A DNA stretch of 64,000 nucleotides from an uncultured Lachnospiraceae bacterium. Lineage in GTDB: Bacteria > Bacillota > Clostridia > Lachnospirales > Lachnospiraceae. The stretch covers positions 186,001 to 250,000 of the forward strand of contig CAJUEW010000001.1 of the NCBI GenBank assembly GCA_910585465.1, in the 5' to 3' direction. The notes below the pieces were generated by a model that saw only the letters and a program-made list of their open reading frames with translations, had not been told where the DNA came from and did no database searches. Positions within the stretch are counted from its first letter, which is position 1, and each line of letters begins with the position of its first letter. Shown here piece by piece: positions 60,677 to 64,000 of the stretch. A program made the position numbers and the translations under genes.

Positions 60677-61273
60677 CTACTTTCCATCAGTTTTTCTCTG
60701 TTGAGAAATTCTCTCAATTACAGAATATGCAGCCCCTGATTTCTCCTGTTCTTCTGGTTCCAGACCAGGAGAAATCAGAATATTGACAGCCTTCTGCTGT
60801 TTTATATAACCGCAAACCCGGAGTCCTTCTGTCATAACCAGATACCATTCTCGGGCAGAAAGGCAGCAGGCGGTATGATCATCCAGCTCGATAATACAGA
60901 CAATTTCCTCTCCCGGCCTCATGCAGACGGATATCCTGTCTTCGTCCGAACCTTCCTTATTTTTTTCCCTGACCGGAGCGGGAATCATATACATGTTTTT
61001 TCTGCTGATGGCTCCGATCTCTTCCAGAAGATTGATCATCCGGTATACGGTGGCAGCGCCAATCCTTATATCCTCTTTTCTGGCTTTATAATAAATTTCC
61101 TTACAACTGGCACACTCCTCCTGTAAAATTATATTTAAAAGAATCTTCCTTTGCTTTGTGATCCGGCAGCCCTTTTCCCTTAGCTTCTGGAAACTCATTT
61201 CCTCCTGCATTTTTGTTCTGTGATAATTTTCCTCTGTTCCTGACGGCCTGGTCTGGTTCGTTATCTCCCCCAT
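60677..61273 (-). CDS. Fur-like transcriptional regulator with atypical C-terminal domain
   Basis: This 198-residue protein has an N-terminal winged helix typical of Fur/PerR/Zur: CRITKQRKILLNIIL, then CKEIYYKARKED, then IRIGAATVYRMINLLEEIG (about 35-90). After that the family should show HxH and CxxC metal ligands, but the C-terminal half has none. It instead has a short domain with PGEEIVCIIELDDHTACCLS and a Glu/Gln-rich end. It may sense a different signal. The start is uncertain: ATG 61273 has AAGGA directly before it, and ATGs 20-25 codons later are alternatives. It heads the metal ATPase operon. Confidence 0.8.
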   Translation of the reverse strand: MGEITNQTRPSGTEENYHRTKMQEEMSFQKLREKGCRITKQRKILLNIILQEECASCKEIYYKARKEDIRIGAATVYRMINLLEEIGAISRKNMYMIPAPVREKNKEGSDEDRISVCMRPGEEIVCIIELDDHTACCLSAREWYLVMTEGLRVCGYIKQQKAVNILISPGLEPEEQEKSGAAYSVIERISQQRKTDGK

Positions 61274-61333
61274 TCCTTTTCACACTCCAATTTCTGTCTG
61301 TTCAACCACAACCATATTTTTTCGTAAACTCTA

Positions 61334-61388
61334 GTTAGTTCTTGCTAACCCAAAATACAGTATAGCATTTTGTGACATTTCCTGTCAA
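61334..61388 (-). promoter_or_regulatory. Promoter and candidate operator of the Fur-like/ATPase operon
   Basis: Minus-strand TTGACA (61383-61388) and TATACT (61359-61364) are 18 bp apart. An inverted repeat GTTAG-N6-CTAAC (61334-61349) lies at about +5 to +20, well placed for repression by the Fur-like protein. Confidence 0.65.
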
Positions 61389-61420
61389 TTTCCGCAGAGT
61401 GTTGGTATTGAGAAATTTTC

Positions 61421-63517
61421 TCATTTTCTACAACAGACAGAGTGTAAATTCCACCCGACACAAAAAAGTCCATCCACCGCTCCTGAAAGAGCACCTTGGA
61501 AAAATGCCTTCCCTTTGTCAATTCTTAACTGCCGTAGTTCATCCCCTTTTGTTCCTTTTTGATACATATTCAGCAATAACATCAACACATTTTTGAGTAC
61601 CGATAGAGCTGTCGATACAAAGTTCATATTGATGCGGATCGCCCCATTTTTCCCGGATATATTTCTGTAATAGGTTGCCCGTGCCATGTCGGAGCGTTCA
61701 ATATTCTTTTTTCCCTCGTCCCATGTATCACCGTACATTTCCATAACTTTTTTCGTGCGGTAATCTTTTGGAGCATAAATAAAAATTCTTACTAAATTTT
61801 TTTTGTGACGTAACACATAATCTGCCGAACGTCCCACAAGAACGCATGAACCTGCTTCTGCAATCATTTTTATAACTTTATCCTGTGCTATAATGGCCTG
61901 CTGCACTACATTAGTGCTTAAATACAATTCCTTCATTACTGCATTCTCATCAGAATTAATATTGGAAATGAACTCACTTGCAAGCCCGCTTTCTTTTGCG
62001 GCAATCGCAGTCATTTCCTTATAATAGCAAGGAATATTCAATTTTTCAGCCACTGCCTGCCCGATTTGTTTTCCTGCTGTTCCATGTTCACGGGCAATCG
62101 TGATAATAACGCCGGGAGTGGAAGCCTGTATTGTCTGTCTGCCTGTTTCCGGCTGTGACTTCTGTTTCTCTTGTTCCAGGGTTTTCCATAACTTTATCAT
62201 AACAATGCCTGTAATGGAGACAGCAATGACATCAGCAATGGGGGCAGCCCAGAAAATACCTGTAACACCGCCGAAAACCGGAACAATGAGTGAAAAGACA
62301 ATAAGCAGTACATCTCTTAAAACAGATAAAGGCGCCGCTGCTTTTGCGTGTCCTATAGATTGGAGGAAAATAGCACAAACCTTTTGCACACATGTAAAAA
62401 TAATCAGGGAAAGGTAAATACGCAAACACAAAACGGCGAATTGTGTATAAAGCTCTCCGTCCGCGCCGAACATCTGAATGAATAGCAGCGGAAATGCTTC
62501 AAACAGGATGGTACATATGGCACAGACAATGAACGTCCATTTCATTATAAGCTTTAACAGCTCCTGTACCCTGTCAAACTGCCTTGCGCCATAGTTATAC
62601 CCTACGATTGGCTGCGCTCCGGCCGCAATGCCAATGGCAATATTTAAGACAATCTGAAATAATTTCATAATAACAACAAATGCTGCCAAGGGAATGTCCG
62701 CGCCATAAACCGAGGCGGCACCGTATTTTACAAGCAGTATATTGTTTATGACAGTAATAATTACGATAGACAGCTGTGTCAGGAAGCTGGAAGTGCCCAA
62801 AGCCATAACACGCTTCAAAATTCCTGTATTGGGGCGAAAACTTTTCAGGGAAATTTTAAAGGTCCTGCTTCTTGTCAAATATAAAACACAGATCAGAAAG
62901 CTGACAAACTGCCCTAATATGGTTGCATATGCGGCTCCCTTAATTCCCAGCCCTAAAACAAAGATTGCCACCGGGTCACCTATGATGTTAATAACTGCAC
63001 CGACTAACATAGCACACATGGCATAACGGGGACTTCCGTCCGCACGGATGATGGACGCAAGCGTATTCTGTACTAAAGCGAAGGGCATCATGGCATAAAT
63101 AATAAACCCGTAGTCATGTGCCAGTGATAAGTTTGCGTCTGTGGCACCGATTAACCGCAACAGCCGGTCGCCCCCAAAATAACTGACCAAGATAATGACC
63201 GCGCCGCAGAGAAAAGAACCCAATATGCTGTTCCCCACACTGGTATGAATATCCTGTGTTTCATTTTTTCCTAAAGAAACACTCAGCTCAGCAGCAGCGC
63301 CGTCACCAAAAAACAACGACACGCCCCAGCCAACCACCGTAATCGGAAAAATAACTCCTGTTGCGGCATTTCCTAAGTACCCAACTCCGTTCCCTACGAA
63401 AATCTGGTCTACAATATTGTAGAGACAGGAAATAATCAGCGAGAAGATACAGGGTATCGCAAATTGCTTCAGTAATACACCGACTTTCTCTGTGCCTAAA
63501 TAATTGTTTTGTTTCAT
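61421..63517 (-). CDS. MATE efflux pump fused to cytidylate-kinase-like domain, frameshifted near the end
   Basis: Residues 1 to about 445 form a 12-helix MATE pump (NYLGTEKVGVLLKQFAIPCI start, IIRADGSPRYAM, QPIVGYNYGA). From about 475 a cytidylate-kinase-like domain follows (IITIAREHGTAGKQIGQAVAEKL, LVGRSADYVLR). At a run of five A (plus strand T, 61647-61651), the reading frame changes. The shifted frame reads WGDPHQYELCIDSS, the conserved end of this domain, and stops at 61539-61541, whereas the frame drawn here runs on for 76 unrelated residues. One lost A would explain it: mutation, sequencing error or recoding. The start is ATG 63517 behind AGGAGG. With the frame restored the protein has about 659 residues. 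Cargo unknown. Confidence 0.85.
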   Translation of the reverse strand: MKQNNYLGTEKVGVLLKQFAIPCIFSLIISCLYNIVDQIFVGNGVGYLGNAATGVIFPITVVGWGVSLFFGDGAAAELSVSLGKNETQDIHTSVGNSILGSFLCGAVIILVSYFGGDRLLRLIGATDANLSLAHDYGFIIYAMMPFALVQNTLASIIRADGSPRYAMCAMLVGAVINIIGDPVAIFVLGLGIKGAAYATILGQFVSFLICVLYLTRSRTFKISLKSFRPNTGILKRVMALGTSSFLTQLSIVIITVINNILLVKYGAASVYGADIPLAAFVVIMKLFQIVLNIAIGIAAGAQPIVGYNYGARQFDRVQELLKLIMKWTFIVCAICTILFEAFPLLFIQMFGADGELYTQFAVLCLRIYLSLIIFTCVQKVCAIFLQSIGHAKAAAPLSVLRDVLLIVFSLIVPVFGGVTGIFWAAPIADVIAVSITGIVMIKLWKTLEQEKQKSQPETGRQTIQASTPGVIITIAREHGTAGKQIGQAVAEKLNIPCYYKEMTAIAAKESGLASEFISNINSDENAVMKELYLSTNVVQQAIIAQDKVIKMIAEAGSCVLVGRSADYVLRHKKNLVRIFIYAPKDYRTKKVMEMYGDTWDEGKKNIERSDMARATYYRNISGKNGAIRINMNFVSTALSVLKNVLMLLLNMYQKGTKGDELRQLRIDKGKAFFQGALSGAVDGLFCVGWNLHSVCCRK

Positions 63518-63534
63518 AAATACCTCCTGTTTTT

Positions 63535-63666
63535 CTACAGACAAAAACAGCACATGCCTCTGCATGTGCCACACAAATTAAACACGCGCCACATGCGGAA
63601 TCTTTCTGTACCGTAATCAGATTTACGTGCAAAGCACCACATGTGTCGTTGAATGACTGTATTCAT
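63535..63666 (-). CDS. 43-residue Cys-rich leader peptide upstream of the MATE gene
   Basis: This short gene starts MNTVIQRHMWCFARK, ends in CGTCRGMCCFCL and stops 17 bases before the MATE start. AAGG lies seven bases before its ATG. Its last codons run through a terminator-like hairpin, and five of the last twelve residues are Cys. This is the layout of a leader peptide in translation-coupled attenuation: ribosome stalling on the leader would expose an antiterminator and let transcription reach the pump gene. Inducer unknown; a ribosome-targeting drug or cysteine shortage are both possible. Confidence 0.75.
   Translation of the reverse strand: MNTVIQRHMWCFARKSDYGTERFRMWRVFNLCGTCRGMCCFCL
63543..63569 (-). 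terminator. Attenuator hairpin inside the MATE leader
   Basis: GCACATGC-CTCT-GCATGTGC (plus 63550-63569) forms an 8-bp perfect stem, and the minus strand continues TGTTTTTGT. The upstream minus-strand GCATGTG (plus CACATGC, about 63590-63596) can pair instead with the CACATGC 5' arm, giving an alternative antiterminator. Confidence 0.75.
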
Positions 63667-63752
63667 TTTTTAACCTTGATGAGCATATCAAAATCAGTTT
63701 TCAAAAGTCAGAAAAGCTGAAATTGCGCTTAATAGCTGCAGGTTGTATCCAT

Positions 63753-63781
63753 ATTATAGATAAAAACAAATTGCTTTTCAA
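63753..63781 (-). promoter_or_regulatory. Promoter of the leader/MATE transcript
   Basis: Minus-strand TTGAAA (63776-63781) and perfect TATAAT (63753-63758) with a 17-bp spacer, about 80 bp before the leader peptide. Confidence 0.75.
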
Positions 63782-63909
63782 AGGGTTTTTTAACCAAAAA
63801 GTAAAAAAAAGGTGAACAATTATTTATCATTTTTTTAAGTAATATTGAAATGTATGTACTTTTTATTGCTTCTATTTCAGACAACATTTCCTATAACCAG
63901 TGGAGGCAT

Positions 63910-63938
63910 TTGTCAGCAGGTACTTTTTCTGCTACAAT
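63910..63938 (+). promoter_or_regulatory. Promoter of the plus-strand gene at the right edge
   Basis: TTGTCA (63910-63915) and TACAAT (63933-63938) with a 17-bp spacer, followed 38 bp later by the start codon. Confidence 0.7.
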
Positions 63939-63976
63939 AAGGGCAATAGATTGAAATTTGAAACGGAGGCCCAAAT

Positions 63977-64000
63977 ATGGAAACAGCGGATGCTAAAAAA
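63977..64000 (+). CDS. Start of an unidentified gene, cut by the right edge
   Basis: Only eight codons (METADAKK) are inside the window. A CGGAGG ribosome site lies seven bases before the ATG, and a good promoter is upstream. The product cannot be identified; some MATE proteins begin similarly, but that is a guess. Confidence 0.55.

Larger units (their letters stand above)
63667..63976. other. 310-bp divergent intergenic region
   Basis: A very A/T-rich region between the MATE leader and the plus-strand gene at the right edge. It holds one promoter for each direction (63753-63781 minus, 63910-63938 plus) and several T or A runs (around 63801-63837). I see no gene or structured RNA in it. Confidence 0.6.

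Noticed and set aside
63303..63632. Alternative leader frame (109 codons) overlapping the MATE start
   Set aside because: It runs through the MATE gene out of frame and lacks a ribosome site; the 43-residue leader at 63535-63666 has one and stops before the pump start.
1..64000. Prophage, insertion sequence or conjugative element
   Set aside because: No transposase, integrase, phage or relaxase gene and no terminal repeats were recognised anywhere.

Overview
The window reads as a chromosomal segment of a Gram-positive, spore-forming gut anaerobe of the Clostridia, most likely Lachnospiraceae. The reasons are lipoboxes and Firmicutes-type Shine-Dalgarno sites, a cysteine T-box, the cysE-cysS-mrnC-rlmB-sigH gene order, an Fe-S type PurF, ferredoxin/NADPH-type GltB-GltD, and a DUF5717/DUF5716-like pair that I associate with this family. 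The genus cannot be fixed from sequence alone. Coding density is high and most genes lie on the minus strand. No insertion sequence, prophage, CRISPR array or rRNA was seen.

Layout. 1-10.5 kb: MscS channel (cut by the left edge), glutamate synthase gltB-gltD with a palindrome and promoter upstream, argS with a CPBP protease, and a TRIC-type channel. 10.5-22.4 kb: an unusual fusion of an endonuclease-Q-like PHP domain with a UvrD-type helicase, a lone chemoreceptor with a zinc-binding CZB-like sensor outside the membrane, nfo (endonuclease IV), an EamA transporter with a HAD phosphatase, and a MarR-controlled heterodimeric ABC exporter whose promoter is overlaid by two operator-like palindromes. 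22.5-28.9 kb: purC-purF-purB and a polar amino-acid ABC importer. 28.9-33.9 kb: a three-gene operon of unknown function (DUF5717-like, DUF5716-like, TPR-like). 33.9-38.7 kb: a PLP aminotransferase, then a cassette with an AraC regulator on one strand and alkA (internally deleted), an MFS pump and ogt on the other, which looks like a DNA-alkylation response unit.

38.7-48.7 kb: PrsA-like lipoprotein, Cof phosphatase, a small acidic membrane protein, a MocR regulator, glnS, and a surface-polymer set (flippase, CDP-glycerol-type transferase, TarI/IspD cytidylyltransferase, SDR epimerase/reductase). 48.7-55.6 kb: tRNA-Thr, then the housekeeping run fucosyltransferase - ispF - GNAT - [Cys T-box] - cysE - cysS - mrnC - rlmB - sigH, and a tRNA-Val/tRNA-Met pair. 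55.6-61.4 kb: an MBOAT/SGNH O-acylation pair and a metal P-type ATPase operon with a Fur-like regulator, a 26-residue membrane peptide and a DUF6110-like protein. 61.4-64 kb: a MATE pump fused to a cytidylate-kinase-like domain, with a frameshift near its end and an attenuator encoding a 43-residue Cys-rich leader peptide upstream. The start of another plus-strand gene lies at the right edge.

Themes. Three DNA-repair units (EndoQ-UvrD fusion, Nfo, AlkA/Ogt) deal with deaminated, abasic and alkylated bases. Several efflux systems sit under local control (MarR/ABC, AraC/MFS, leader/MATE). Envelope building is represented by the flippase/CDP-polyol set, MBOAT/SGNH and the fucosyltransferase. The best candidates for undescribed biology are the DUF5717/DUF5716/TPR operon, the helicase-nuclease fusion with two sliding-clamp-like motifs, the Cys-rich leader controlling a MATE-kinase fusion, and the metal ATPase operon with a Fur-like regulator that lacks the usual metal ligands.
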